Origin: Moheibacter stercoris
Lineage (GTDB): Bacteria; Bacteroidota; Bacteroidia; Flavobacteriales; Weeksellaceae
Reading direction: 5' to 3'
DNA: 64,000 bases
Assembly: GCF_040545805.1 (NCBI RefSeq)
Contig: NZ_JBEPMO010000011.1
Span: 1-64,000, forward strand
Shown: piece after piece, positions 51,703 to 59,875 of the stretch
Layout of the letters: each line of letters opens with the position of its first letter
Numbering within the stretch: the first letter of the stretch is position 1
The notes under the pieces: model-generated
Database searches by the model: none
What the model was told of the DNA's origin: nothing
Seen by the model: only the letters and a program-made list of their open reading frames with translations
Made by a program: the position numbers and the translations under genes

Positions 51703-53082
51703 ATGAAAATACGTAACCTGATTGTAATGAGTTTCATCGCCTTAATTATTGGATTGGCTTCTTGCCGAGATGATTTTGATTTTGATGTAGCTTCCAATAA
51801 TTTAGAATTCTCAAAAGACACCTTGGATTTAGATACGATTTTCAATCACACGAATTCGCAAACCTATAAACTAACAATTCACAACAAAGAAAACAAAGAC
51901 ATCCAAGTTCCTAGGATTTCCTTAGCAAGAGGAGAATCTTCTTTTTACAAAATCAATGTAGATGGAATGTCGGGTACCGAATTTGAAAATGTTGCCATCC
52001 GATCCAAAGACAGTATTTTTATTTTCGTAGAAATTGCCGCAGGAAATGTTGAATCCAATGCTTTGTACGAAGATGAAATCAAATTTCAAACTTCTAGTGG
52101 TGAACAACACATCAAACTTCTCTCCTATTTAGAAAGAGCTCAATTCTACAATACCAATTTAGAGTCAAACTTTGATTTGGGCAATGTGAATTGGGACAAC
52201 CAATATGCGAGAGTGATTTTTGGAGATGTAAAAGCGAACAATGTTTCGATTTCAGCTGGAACACGAATCTATTTTCATGACAATGCAAGCTTGACGATTA
52301 ATGGAACCTTGAATGTTGAAGGAAACATCAATCAAAAAGTAGTTTTCAGAACCGATCGTCACGATGAATATTCTGAATCTCTTCCAAAAACATGGAATAA
52401 AATTGTTTTAAAATCCAATGATCCCAACGCACAATCAACCGTTAATTACGCCTACTTCAAAGGGATGAATGAAGGAATTATTGTCGAAAATTCAAAATTG
52501 GACATCAACAACTCTTATATCTACAACAATGAAAAATTTGGTTTAAGAGGTTATGGCGCAACCATCAACGGCCGAAATTTAGTAATCGCACAAAGTGATC
52601 AAGCTGCTTTGGGTCTTGAAGGTGGATGGTACGATTTCAGACATTGTACGATTGCGAATTATTTTGGAATTGGTTCTGGTTCTGGAATGAATTACGCCAT
52701 CATCTTAAGCAACGATGGTTCTGCTTTGAATCTAGCAAATTTTTACAACAATGTAATCTTTAGCAGCCACCAAGATGCTGTTGCGTTTGACAACGTTGGA
52801 GGAAGTTTCAACCATGATTTCAAACACAATGTTTTGAAAAACAATTCAGGAACCCTAACTTTTGATGCATCCAATAAAAATGTGGATCCTTTATTTGTCG
52901 CTACAGATTACGATGAAAACGATTTCCGTTTATTATTGGAGTCAGAAGCAGTTGGTGTTCCAAATGCAACCTATAACACAGGAATTGGTGTATTAGCATT
53001 GGATATCTTAGGAGCGCCTCGAAATGCGCCTTTGACTGCTGGAGCTTATCAAGTTTTGGTTGATCCCAATACCTTAGATTAA
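51703..53082 (+). CDS. Right-handed beta-helix lipoprotein
   Basis: A 459-residue protein with a lipoprotein signal ending GLASC (Cys21). Residues about 30-150 form an N-terminal beta-sandwich; residues about 165-430 show the repeated short strands of a pectate-lyase-like right-handed beta-helix (LTINGTLNVEGN, GIIVENSKLDINNSYIYNNE, YNNVIFSSHQDA). No lyase catalytic residues could be assigned, so a binding or structural role is as likely as an enzyme. Surface location is probable. Single gene with its own promoter and a bidirectional terminator. Confidence 0.82.
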   Translation: MKIRNLIVMSFIALIIGLASCRDDFDFDVASNNLEFSKDTLDLDTIFNHTNSQTYKLTIHNKENKDIQVPRISLARGESSFYKINVDGMSGTEFENVAIRSKDSIFIFVEIAAGNVESNALYEDEIKFQTSSGEQHIKLLSYLERAQFYNTNLESNFDLGNVNWDNQYARVIFGDVKANNVSISAGTRIYFHDNASLTINGTLNVEGNINQKVVFRTDRHDEYSESLPKTWNKIVLKSNDPNAQSTVNYAYFKGMNEGIIVENSKLDINNSYIYNNEKFGLRGYGATINGRNLVIAQSDQAALGLEGGWYDFRHCTIANYFGIGSGSGMNYAIILSNDGSALNLANFYNNVIFSSHQDAVAFDNVGGSFNHDFKHNVLKNNSGTLTFDASNKNVDPLFVATDYDENDFRLLLESEAVGVPNATYNTGIGVLALDILGAPRNAPLTAGAYQVLVDPNTLD

Positions 53083-53103
53083 GAATTCAATTTATACAAA
53101 CAT

Positions 53104-53138
53104 AAAAAAACGCAGAACTTAAAAGCTCTGCGTTTTTT
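53104..53138. terminator. Bidirectional terminator between convergent genes
   Basis: AACGCAGA (53109-53116) and TCTGCGTT (53127-53134) with A and T tracts at either side. Confidence 0.9.
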
Positions 53139-53158
53139 GTTTCCGCTATGATTTCAAC

Positions 53159-54244
53159 TTAATAATATTTAAAATCATGGTTGTTCTTTATGTTTTTAAG
53201 AGTTTCATACATCAATTTGGTAGCATTTTCCACATCATTCTTATGAACCATTTCTACCGTAGTATGCATATAACGCAATGGCAAAGAAATCAAAGCCGAT
53301 GGCACTCCCCCATTACTGTAGGCAAATGCATCGGTATCGGTTCCCGTCACACGACTACTCACTGCGCGTTGAAAAGGAATTTTACTTTTCTCTGCCGTTT
53401 CAATGATCAATTCTCTTAAATTATTTTGTACAGCAGGCGAATACGTAATAACGGGTCCGTCACCACAATTCAATTCACCATCTTTTGCTTTGCTCATTTT
53501 TGGCGTAGATGTATCATGGGTAACATCGGTTACGATTGCTACATCGGGTTGTATGGTTTGGGTAATCATTTCTGCTCCTCTTAATCCAACTTCTTCCTGA
53601 ACAGAATTGGTAAAATAAACCCCAAAATCAATTTTATCTTTGTTTTCATGAAGCAATCTTGCGACTTCGGCCACCATAAAACCACCAATACGATTGTCCA
53701 AGGCGCGACAAACAAAATAATTCTCATTCAAAACCATAAACTGATCAGGATAAGTAACCACACAGCCAACATGAACACCCAATTTTTCTAATTCTTCTTT
53801 GGAACTCACGCCACAATCAATCCAAATGGTATCCAATCTTGGCGCTTCGTCTTTCTCATGAATTCGGGTATGAATAGCTGGCCAACCAAATACTCCTTGA
53901 ACGATTCCTTTTTTCGTATGAATGTTCACTCGTTTAGAAGGTGCAATAACAGCATCGGAACCACCATTACGAACGACGTAGATCATTCCTTCTTTTGTAA
54001 TGTAATTGACATACCAAGAAATTTCATCGGCATGTGCTTCGACTACAACTTTAAACTTTGCCTTTGGATTGATAATTCCATAAGCAGTTCCATAATGATC
54101 AGATCGGATTTCATCTACATAAGGCGCAATGTATTTCGTCCATATCAATTGACCTTCTGTTTCATATCCGGTGGGTGATGTAGCATTTAAATAAGTCTCT
54201 AAGAAATCCATTGATTTCTTGGTATAAAATTTAGTTTTTGACAT
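53159..54244 (-). CDS. M42 family metallopeptidase (glutamyl aminopeptidase / endoglucanase M type)
   Basis: A 361-residue cytoplasmic two-metal aminopeptidase that forms large tetrahedral dodecamers in studied members. Ligands visible: His71 and Asp73 in VEAHADEISW, Asp in CRALDNRIGG (bridging), Glu-Glu in SVQEEVGLRGA and Asp in IVTDVTHD, with His in LRYMHTTVEMV near the end. The start at 54244 is used because a much longer frame (to 54496) adds 84 residues with no homology and runs over the divergent DUF4294 gene. It probably removes N-terminal acidic or other residues from peptides. Confidence 0.93.
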   Translation of the reverse strand: MSKTKFYTKKSMDFLETYLNATSPTGYETEGQLIWTKYIAPYVDEIRSDHYGTAYGIINPKAKFKVVVEAHADEISWYVNYITKEGMIYVVRNGGSDAVIAPSKRVNIHTKKGIVQGVFGWPAIHTRIHEKDEAPRLDTIWIDCGVSSKEELEKLGVHVGCVVTYPDQFMVLNENYFVCRALDNRIGGFMVAEVARLLHENKDKIDFGVYFTNSVQEEVGLRGAEMITQTIQPDVAIVTDVTHDTSTPKMSKAKDGELNCGDGPVITYSPAVQNNLRELIIETAEKSKIPFQRAVSSRVTGTDTDAFAYSNGGVPSALISLPLRYMHTTVEMVHKNDVENATKLMYETLKNIKNNHDFKYY

Positions 54245-54305
54245 TTCAATATGAATTTCCGTAAAAGTAATTAATTTTAGGAACAATATTTGATAACCTG
54301 CCCAT

Positions 54306-54935
54306 ATGCATTGGAAACTATTTTTAATACTGTTAACCGCTTTTACCTTTGTTGTTGGACAAGAAACAGAAAAAGAAAAAGAACTAAAACAAGAATTATC
54401 GGAAATGGACAACATAGAAACCGGTGATCTTGTTATTTTCGACACCATCGAACTCCACAACGCCGATGTCCTGCATTTGCAATTGAAAACGGACATGGAG
54501 AAAAAATACTATTTATGGTTACGTAAAAGGGTACGTGATGTATGGCCATACGTTAAAATTGCGGTTGAAGAGTATAATTCCATTCAAGATACTGCACAAT
54601 ATTTGAGTAAAAATCAACGTAAATCCTATATCAAAGAGCGCCAAAAAATTCTGGCCGATCAATTTGAAAACAAACTAAAAGATCTATCGCTTTCTCGCGG
54701 ACAGATTTTGATTAAACTTATTCATAGAGAAACAGATTTCACTGCCTTTGAAATCATCAAACAGCTTCGAGGAGGAATGAATGCCTTTTTGTGGAATTCA
54801 GCTGGAGGGGCTTTTAATTTGGATTTAAAAACCAAATTTGATCCGCATAAAACCCGAGAAGATTTATACATCGAAGTGATTTTAAAGAAAGATTTTGCGT
54901 CGGGTAGATTGGAAAGAATCAAGGAATTTGATTAG
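54306..54935 (+). CDS. DUF4294 domain protein, exported
   Basis: A 209-residue protein with a signal peptide (1-19, ending VVGQ), an acidic linker, then the DUF4294 domain (about 55-205) with LRKRVRDVWPYVKIA and HRETDFTAFEIIKQLRGG. The family is known only from Bacteroidota and has no assigned function. It diverges from the M42 peptidase gene with 61 bp between starts. Confidence 0.85.
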   Translation: MHWKLFLILLTAFTFVVGQETEKEKELKQELSEMDNIETGDLVIFDTIELHNADVLHLQLKTDMEKKYYLWLRKRVRDVWPYVKIAVEEYNSIQDTAQYLSKNQRKSYIKERQKILADQFENKLKDLSLSRGQILIKLIHRETDFTAFEIIKQLRGGMNAFLWNSAGGAFNLDLKTKFDPHKTREDLYIEVILKKDFASGRLERIKEFD

Positions 54936-54980
54936 AAATAAACTTTCCTCAATTTAGTTTCAAATTCACTTGTTGATGCT

Positions 54981-54988
54981 TATATTTG
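54981..54988 (+). promoter_or_regulatory. -7 box of pfkA-gapA
   Basis: TATATTTG, matching TAnnTTTG, 19 nt before the TTG start of pfkA. Confidence 0.5.
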
Positions 54989-55007
54989 CACAAGAAAAAT
55001 TTCGAAT

Positions 55008-56000
55008 TTGACACAGCCAACCACAAGCATTCAAAAAATCGGAGTCCTAACATCAGGAGGAGATTCCCCTGGTATGAATTCTGCCATCCGCGCTGTCGTG
55101 AGAGCATGTGCGTACTACAACATCAAATGTGTCGGAATACGTCAAGGATATGAAGGTTTGATTCATAATCAAATGTCAGAATTAGGAGCTCGATCTGTCA
55201 AACATATCATTAACAAAGGAGGAACCTTTCTTCAAACCGCACGTTCCGAAGAATTCCGCACTCCAGAAGGTCGACAAAAAGCATTTGATCATTTTAAGAA
55301 AAATGAATTGGATGCTTTAATTGTTATTGGTGGTGATGGTTCCTTTACAGGTGCCAATGTTTTTCACAAGGAATTCAATGTTCCGTTTATTGGAATTCCA
55401 GGCACAATCGACAACGATATTTTTGGAACAGACTTTACCATTGGCTACGATACAGCCTTGAATACTTGTATTGAAGCAATTGATAAAATCCGTGATTCTG
55501 CAACTTCTCACAACCGTGTGTTTTTTGTAGAAGTCATGGGCCGTGACGCAGGTTTCATCGCGTTAAGCAGTGGAATTGCTTCTGGAGCTACCAATATTTT
55601 AATTCCCGAAGAAAAAGATAGCTTAGAGGAATTATTTGAATCCTTGCAAAAATCAGAACAAGCGGGTAAAAATTCTAGCATCATTGTGGTAGCTGAAGGC
55701 GAAGAATTGGGAAATGTTTACGATTTAGCCAAAGCCACAGAAAAAAGATTTCCAGAATATGATGTTCGAGTAACCGTTTTGGGGCACATTCAACGTGGGG
55801 GAAATCCAACCTGTATGGATCGTGTTTTGGCAAGTCGATTGGGTGTAGCTGCTGTGGAAGGGCTTTTGGAGAATAAAACCAATGTGATGGCAGGTTCCAG
55901 AGCCAATAAAATTGTGTATACTCCCATTGAAGAGGCAATCAAAAAACACAATGAAATAGACAAAGAATTAATAAAAGTCGCTAAAATTTTAGCAATATAA
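55008..56000 (+). CDS. pfkA: ATP-dependent 6-phosphofructokinase
   Basis: A 330-residue glycolytic enzyme phosphorylating fructose 6-phosphate. GVLTSGGDSPGMN is the N-terminal loop; Gly111 in GGDGS and Gly132 in PGTIDND indicate ATP rather than pyrophosphate as donor, and Asp135 in TIDND is the catalytic base. Substrate residues are seen in VEVMGRDAGF and HIQRGGNPT. The start is TTG, the only one consistent with family length. gapA begins 21 bp after the stop, so the two form an operon. Confidence 0.97.
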   Translation: MTQPTTSIQKIGVLTSGGDSPGMNSAIRAVVRACAYYNIKCVGIRQGYEGLIHNQMSELGARSVKHIINKGGTFLQTARSEEFRTPEGRQKAFDHFKKNELDALIVIGGDGSFTGANVFHKEFNVPFIGIPGTIDNDIFGTDFTIGYDTALNTCIEAIDKIRDSATSHNRVFFVEVMGRDAGFIALSSGIASGATNILIPEEKDSLEELFESLQKSEQAGKNSSIIVVAEGEELGNVYDLAKATEKRFPEYDVRVTVLGHIQRGGNPTCMDRVLASRLGVAAVEGLLENKTNVMAGSRANKIVYTPIEEAIKKHNEIDKELIKVAKILAI

Positions 56001-56021
56001 TAACCTTTAAAAAATCAAATA

Positions 56022-57026
56022 ATGTCAACAATCAAAGTAGGAATTAACGGTTTTGGACGAATTGGAAGCCTTGTTTTCGGTGCAATGCTTGAAAGAGACA
56101 ACGTAGAAGTTGTGGCAATCAATGACTTGATCGACGCAAACTATATGGCATACATGATTAAGTATGATTCAGTTCACGGTGGTTTCAAAGGAGAAGTGAA
56201 AGTAGAAGGAAACAATTTAGTAGTAAACGGAAAAACAATCCGTGTTACTTCTGAAAGAGATCCAAACAACTTGAAATGGGACGAAGTGGGTGCTGAATAT
56301 ATCGTTGAATCAACTGGTTTATTCTTATCAAAAGACACAGCTCAAGCGCACATCAATGCAGGAGCAAAAAAAGTAATCCTTTCTGCACCATCCAAAGATG
56401 ATACTCCAATGTTCGTAATGGGAGTTAATCACATGGAATTGACAGATGATATCAAAATTTTCTCCAATGCTTCTTGTACAACGAACTGTTTGGCTCCATT
56501 GGCTAAAGTTATTCATGACAACTTCGGAATCGTAGAAGGATTGATGACAACTGTACATGCTACAACAGCTACTCAAAGAACAGTTGACGGACCTTCAGCA
56601 AAAGATTGGAGAGGTGGACGTTCTGCTTTGTTGAACATTATCCCTTCTTCTACTGGTGCTGCAAAAGCAGTAGGTAAAGTAATTCCTTCATTGAATGGTA
56701 AATTAACGGGTATGTCTTTCCGCGTTCCAACTGCTGACGTATCAGTTGTTGACTTAACCGTTCGCTTGGAAAAAGGAACTACCTATGATGAAATCTGTGC
56801 TGCTATCAAAAATGCTTCAGAAGGAGATTTGAAAGGAATTTTAGGATATACAGAAGATTTAGTGGTTTCTCAAGATTTCATTGGAGATAAAAGAACTTCT
56901 ATTTTCGACAAAGACGCTGGTATCATGTTATCACCAAACTTTGTAAAATTGGTTTCTTGGTATGACAATGAAATGGGATATTCTAACAAATTAACCGATA
57001 TGTTAATCCATTCTGCTTCTTTATAA
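56022..57026 (+). CDS. gapA: Type I glyceraldehyde-3-phosphate dehydrogenase
   Basis: A 334-residue enzyme. NGFGRIG is the NAD-binding loop, Asp35 in AINDL indicates NAD rather than NADP preference, Cys152 in SNASCTTNCLAP is the catalytic nucleophile and His179 its partner. SWYDNEMGYSNK is the C-terminal signature. Second gene of the pfkA-gapA operon; a strong terminator follows. Confidence 0.98.
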   Translation: MSTIKVGINGFGRIGSLVFGAMLERDNVEVVAINDLIDANYMAYMIKYDSVHGGFKGEVKVEGNNLVVNGKTIRVTSERDPNNLKWDEVGAEYIVESTGLFLSKDTAQAHINAGAKKVILSAPSKDDTPMFVMGVNHMELTDDIKIFSNASCTTNCLAPLAKVIHDNFGIVEGLMTTVHATTATQRTVDGPSAKDWRGGRSALLNIIPSSTGAAKAVGKVIPSLNGKLTGMSFRVPTADVSVVDLTVRLEKGTTYDEICAAIKNASEGDLKGILGYTEDLVVSQDFIGDKRTSIFDKDAGIMLSPNFVKLVSWYDNEMGYSNKLTDMLIHSASL

Positions 57027-57049
57027 GAATCTAGATTTTTCATAATTTC

Positions 57050-57084
57050 AAAAGCTGCAATCAAAAATATTGCAGCTTTTTTTT
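57050..57084 (+). terminator. Rho-independent terminator of pfkA-gapA
   Basis: AAAAGCTGCAAT (57050-57061), short loop, ATTGCAGCTTTT (57069-57080) and Ts. Confidence 0.92.
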
Positions 57085-57099
57085 ATGAAATAAATCATC

Positions 57100-57124
57100 A
57101 TTTCATGAAATATTTCTATATTTG
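57100..57124 (+). promoter_or_regulatory. ECF sigma gene promoter region with palindrome
   Basis: TATATTTG (57117-57124) fits TAnnTTTG. Immediately upstream lies the 12-bp palindrome ATTTCATGAAAT (57100-57111), with a further ATGAAAT half-site at 57085-57091. The palindrome sits where a regulator could block or help RNA polymerase. No TTG at -33 spacing. The leader to the ATG at 57198 would be about 65 nt. Confidence 0.45.
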
Positions 57125-57197
57125 TTTTTAGTAACATTAACAATTCACGCCTATAGATAGAATTTTATCCTTTTTAACACAAGTAAAAATTGAGGAT

Positions 57198-57788
57198 ATG
57201 GAGTTCATAGATGATTCTAAATTGGTTGATTCCTATGTAATGGGAAATGAATCAGCTTTGGCAGAATTAATTGATAGGCACAAAAATAAAGTTTACGGCT
57301 TTATTTTTTCCAAAGTACTAGACAAATCAATAGCAGAAGATATTTTCCAAGATACATTTGTAAAGGTGATTTTAACACTCAAAGAAGGAAAATATAGCGA
57401 AGAAGGTAAATTCCTACCTTGGGTAATGCGTATTGCACATAATTTATCAATCGATTATTTTCGAAATAAAACAAGAATGCCTATCATAGGCGAAACTTTT
57501 GTTGATGAAGACTTTAGCATATTTGATTTCTTAGCAGATCCAGAAGACTGTTCCGAAACCAAAATCATCAAATTGCAAATTGAAGAGGAATTACGATTAA
57601 TCATTCAATATTTACCAGACGATCAACGTGAGGTCTTGCAATTAAGAATTTTCAAAGGCTTAAGTTTCAAAGAAATTGCCGAGGAAACAGATGTTAGCAT
57701 TAATACAGCTTTGGGAAGAATGCGTTATGCGCTCATTAATTTGCGAAAAGTAATTGAAGAGAAGAATATAACTTTAACATTAGTTTAA
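57198..57788 (+). CDS. RNA polymerase sigma factor, ECF/sigma-70 family
   Basis: A 196-residue group IV sigma factor. Region 2 (about 25-95) has VYGFIFSKVLDKSIAEDIFQDTFVKV and WVMRIAHNLSIDYFRN; region 4 (about 135-190) has YLPDDQREVLQLRIFKGLSFKEIA and a helix-turn-helix near SINTALGRMRYAL. Regions 1 and 3 are absent. No anti-sigma factor with a membrane helix follows; instead a 46-codon ORF lies 77 bp downstream before a terminator. The regulon is unknown. Confidence 0.93.
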   Translation: MEFIDDSKLVDSYVMGNESALAELIDRHKNKVYGFIFSKVLDKSIAEDIFQDTFVKVILTLKEGKYSEEGKFLPWVMRIAHNLSIDYFRNKTRMPIIGETFVDEDFSIFDFLADPEDCSETKIIKLQIEEELRLIIQYLPDDQREVLQLRIFKGLSFKEIAEETDVSINTALGRMRYALINLRKVIEEKNITLTLV

Positions 57789-57865
57789 CTATTTTCAAGA
57801 GTTTTATAAGCAATAAAGAATTGATGTTATGCGTTTTAGCTTAAAATAACATTAATTCGTTGTCT

Positions 57866-58006
57866 ATGAAACACAATTACTATTTTACTGGTGAAAAGTT
57901 ATCACCTAAAAAAACTACAATTCAAAATATTTTAAATTTTTCAAAAACATTATCAGTTATTAGGAGTGGTGTCTTGAATGAGAAGGTTATTTTATTCAAG
58001 AATTAA
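57866..58006 (+). CDS. Candidate small protein (46 codons) behind the ECF sigma gene
   Basis: ATG to TAA with translation MKHNYYFTGEKLSPKK... followed by a helical core TIQNILNFSKTLSVIRS and a short tail NEKVILFKN. It is basic-hydrophobic in pattern, lies on the same strand 77 nt after the sigma gene and ends three bases before a strong terminator, so it fits the last gene of that transcript. Its TIxxILNFSKxLxVI core resembles short ORFs I recall near sigma genes of other Flavobacteriia, but this could not be checked. Function is unknown; a sigma regulator is only a guess. Confidence 0.55.
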   Translation: MKHNYYFTGEKLSPKKTTIQNILNFSKTLSVIRSGVLNEKVILFKN

Positions 58007-58008
58007 AA

Positions 58009-58043
58009 AAAAGGGGAAGAATTCAAAAAATTCTTCCCCTTTT
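58009..58043. terminator. Bidirectional terminator
   Basis: A 15-bp perfect stem, AAAAGGGGAAGAATT (58009-58023) and its complement (58029-58043), between the sigma factor unit and the convergent DUF937 gene. Confidence 0.93.
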
Positions 58044-58060
58044 CGTTTCTTATTGCACTA

Positions 58061-58639
58061 TTATTTTTTGAAAAATCCTCCCAAAAAGTCCATTGCATCA
58101 TCGATAGCACTACCATCACCATCGCGATCCAATAATTTTTCAATGGTACTCATTTCACGTTGATTAGTTTGTGAAGCACCGCTAACCAAACCTCCTAAAA
58201 GTCCAGTCAATCCACCAGCATCCATACCATTTTGTCTCTTTTCTTTTCCTAAATAGCCCATAACAATAGGTGCTATCATTGCCAAAATAGAAGCAATTTG
58301 AGAAGCATTCAACCCTGTTGATTTTCCGATTGCATTTTCAACTTGTCCTTGGCGATTTCCCAATACATGGTTCAAGATGCTCGCACCATCAGAAAAATTT
58401 CCTCCGCTGAAAAAACCCCCTAAATTATCTAAAATACTACCGTCATGATCTCTATCTATTGCATTGGAAATATTTTGTGCGTCGCCAGAACTTGCGTTTT
58501 TATTTAATGCCGTCAACAAAAATGGAACTGCGGCTGCAATTGCCATTTGTGCTTGTTCGTTTTTAATTCCTAATTGATTAACTACTCCGTTAACCATTTG
58601 TTGCCCCATTGGGCCTTGTAATAAACTTGAAATGTCCAT
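58061..58639 (-). CDS. DUF937 domain-containing protein
   Basis: A 192-residue protein rich in Gly, Ala, Asn and Asp. Residues about 1-130 match DUF937 (SSLLQGPMGQQMVNGVVNQLG, LLTALNKNAS, ASILNHVLGNRQGQVENAI). A short EF-hand-like pair of Asp-rich loops follows the pattern DRDHDGSILDN and DRDGDGSAIDD, once within the domain and once near the C-terminus, which could bind calcium. Function unknown. A -7 box lies at 58681-58688 on the same strand. Confidence 0.85.
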   Translation of the reverse strand: MDISSLLQGPMGQQMVNGVVNQLGIKNEQAQMAIAAAVPFLLTALNKNASSGDAQNISNAIDRDHDGSILDNLGGFFSGGNFSDGASILNHVLGNRQGQVENAIGKSTGLNASQIASILAMIAPIVMGYLGKEKRQNGMDAGGLTGLLGGLVSGASQTNQREMSTIEKLLDRDGDGSAIDDAMDFLGGFFKK

Positions 58640-58680
58640 TGATTATTCGTTTTTAATTTATAGTTGACTAAAGGTTATGT

Positions 58681-58688
58681 CAAATATA
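58681..58688 (-). promoter_or_regulatory. -7 box of the DUF937 gene
   Basis: Minus-strand TATATTTG, matching TAnnTTTG, about 42 nt before the start. Confidence 0.45.
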
Positions 58689-58702
58689 AGATTAAATATT
58701 AA

Positions 58703-58735
58703 TTGTCGTATTCTAGAACGAATTTTATAATTTTG
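58703..58735 (+). promoter_or_regulatory. Promoter of the SRPBCC gene (TTG-N22-TAATTTTG)
   Basis: TTG at 58703-58705 and TAATTTTG at 58728-58735, 22 bp apart. The ATG follows at 58761. Confidence 0.6.
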
Positions 58736-58760
58736 TTAAAATTTTAACCCTAAAACCATA

Positions 58761-59795
58761 ATGAAACGTATAGCCCAACTTTTAATTTTACTCATTATTG
58801 CCCTTTTGGTAATTCCTTTATTTCTACCCAACAAAATTCAGGCAACTAGTGAAAAAGAAATCAATATGCCAATCGGAGTCGTATTTGACGAATTCAATAA
58901 TCTTTATAAATTTTCAAAATGGGAAACCATAACTGAAGCCGATTCTCTAGATCAAAAAGAATTCTATGCACCTTATCAAGGTCAAGGAGCTGGATACAAA
59001 TGGTCCAGAGACACGATTATTCTTGGGGAATTTACCATTATAAAATCAGATGATGATAAATTGATCGAATACGAAGTAGATGGTTTCAAATTGGGAAAAA
59101 AATCCTTCATGAAAACAGACTTCACCTCTGTTTCAGATTCTAAGACAAAGGTAAATTGGTCCATTGAAAGTGAAGAAATTGGGTATTTCTCACGTTATTT
59201 TAGCTATTTTACTACAAAAAATTTGAACGAAAAATTGAGTTCAAGTTTGGATAATCTTGCCAAAACTATTGAAGGACAAATTTTAACAAACGAACAAGCG
59301 GGAGATTTAGATCCAAACGAAATTCGAATTGAAAAATTTGAAGGTCAAAAGTTGATTACCGTTGTGAACGAAACTTCCCTTGAACAAGAAGAAATCAAAA
59401 CCGCAACAGAAGAATCATTTGGTTTATTGTATAGCTATTTGACCGATCACTTGAAAGTCAAACAATCCGATTTGAGTAATCCTATTTCTTACTATGATTT
59501 CTATGATTTGGGAACCAAAAAAGCAAAATTCCGTTGCGGATACGGCATCAAAGAATCGGTTCAATTGGGAGAAGGAATGGAATTGTATTCTATCCCAGCA
59601 AATGAAACACTTGTAGCGCTACACAAAGGTAGTTACAAGGAAATTTCAAGTTTAATCGAAAAGATGAAATCTTACGCCAAAACCAATCAATTGAATTTAA
59701 GTAATTCGTTTTGGTTAGAATATTTAAATGACCCTGAAATCGTGAAAAACGAGGCTGAATATTTAACCAAAATTTATATTCCGATTAAAAAATAA
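58761..59795 (+). CDS. SRPBCC (START-like) protein with GyrI-like C-terminal half
   Basis: A 344-residue protein with an N-terminal membrane anchor (about 4-24), an SRPBCC/polyketide-cyclase-like domain (about 30-170, with the usual SEKEINMPIGVVFDEFNN opening and KFSKWETI) and a C-terminal region (about 190-344) that resembles GyrI-like ligand-binding domains (ALHKGSYKEISSLIEKM). Such two-domain proteins are common in Bacteroidota; the ligand is unknown. Transcribed alone with a terminator. Confidence 0.82.
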   Translation: MKRIAQLLILLIIALLVIPLFLPNKIQATSEKEINMPIGVVFDEFNNLYKFSKWETITEADSLDQKEFYAPYQGQGAGYKWSRDTIILGEFTIIKSDDDKLIEYEVDGFKLGKKSFMKTDFTSVSDSKTKVNWSIESEEIGYFSRYFSYFTTKNLNEKLSSSLDNLAKTIEGQILTNEQAGDLDPNEIRIEKFEGQKLITVVNETSLEQEEIKTATEESFGLLYSYLTDHLKVKQSDLSNPISYYDFYDLGTKKAKFRCGYGIKESVQLGEGMELYSIPANETLVALHKGSYKEISSLIEKMKSYAKTNQLNLSNSFWLEYLNDPEIVKNEAEYLTKIYIPIKK

Positions 59796-59802
59796 AATAA
59801 AG

Positions 59803-59829
59803 ACTGTCATTTCATGGCAGTTTTTTTTT
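59803..59829 (+). terminator. Rho-independent terminator
   Basis: ACTGTCAT (59803-59810), TTC loop, ATGGCAGT (59814-59821) with one T-G pair, then eight Ts. Confidence 0.9.
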
Positions 59830-59844
59830 GCCATGATTTTACCG

Positions 59845-59852
59845 TAAATTTG
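59845..59852 (+). promoter_or_regulatory. -7 box of uvrA
   Basis: TAAATTTG, matching TAnnTTTG, 23 nt before the ATG at 59876. A TTG lies 14 bp upstream, in the T tract of the previous terminator, which is shorter than the usual spacing. Confidence 0.5.
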
Positions 59853-59875
59853 CCCCTTGATTTGGAGAGAATTAG

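Noticed and set aside
54245..54496. 84-residue N-terminal extension of the M42 peptidase
   Set aside because: It is antisense to the DUF4294 coding start, has low-complexity Ser/Cys-rich sequence, and M42 proteins begin near the ATG at 54244.
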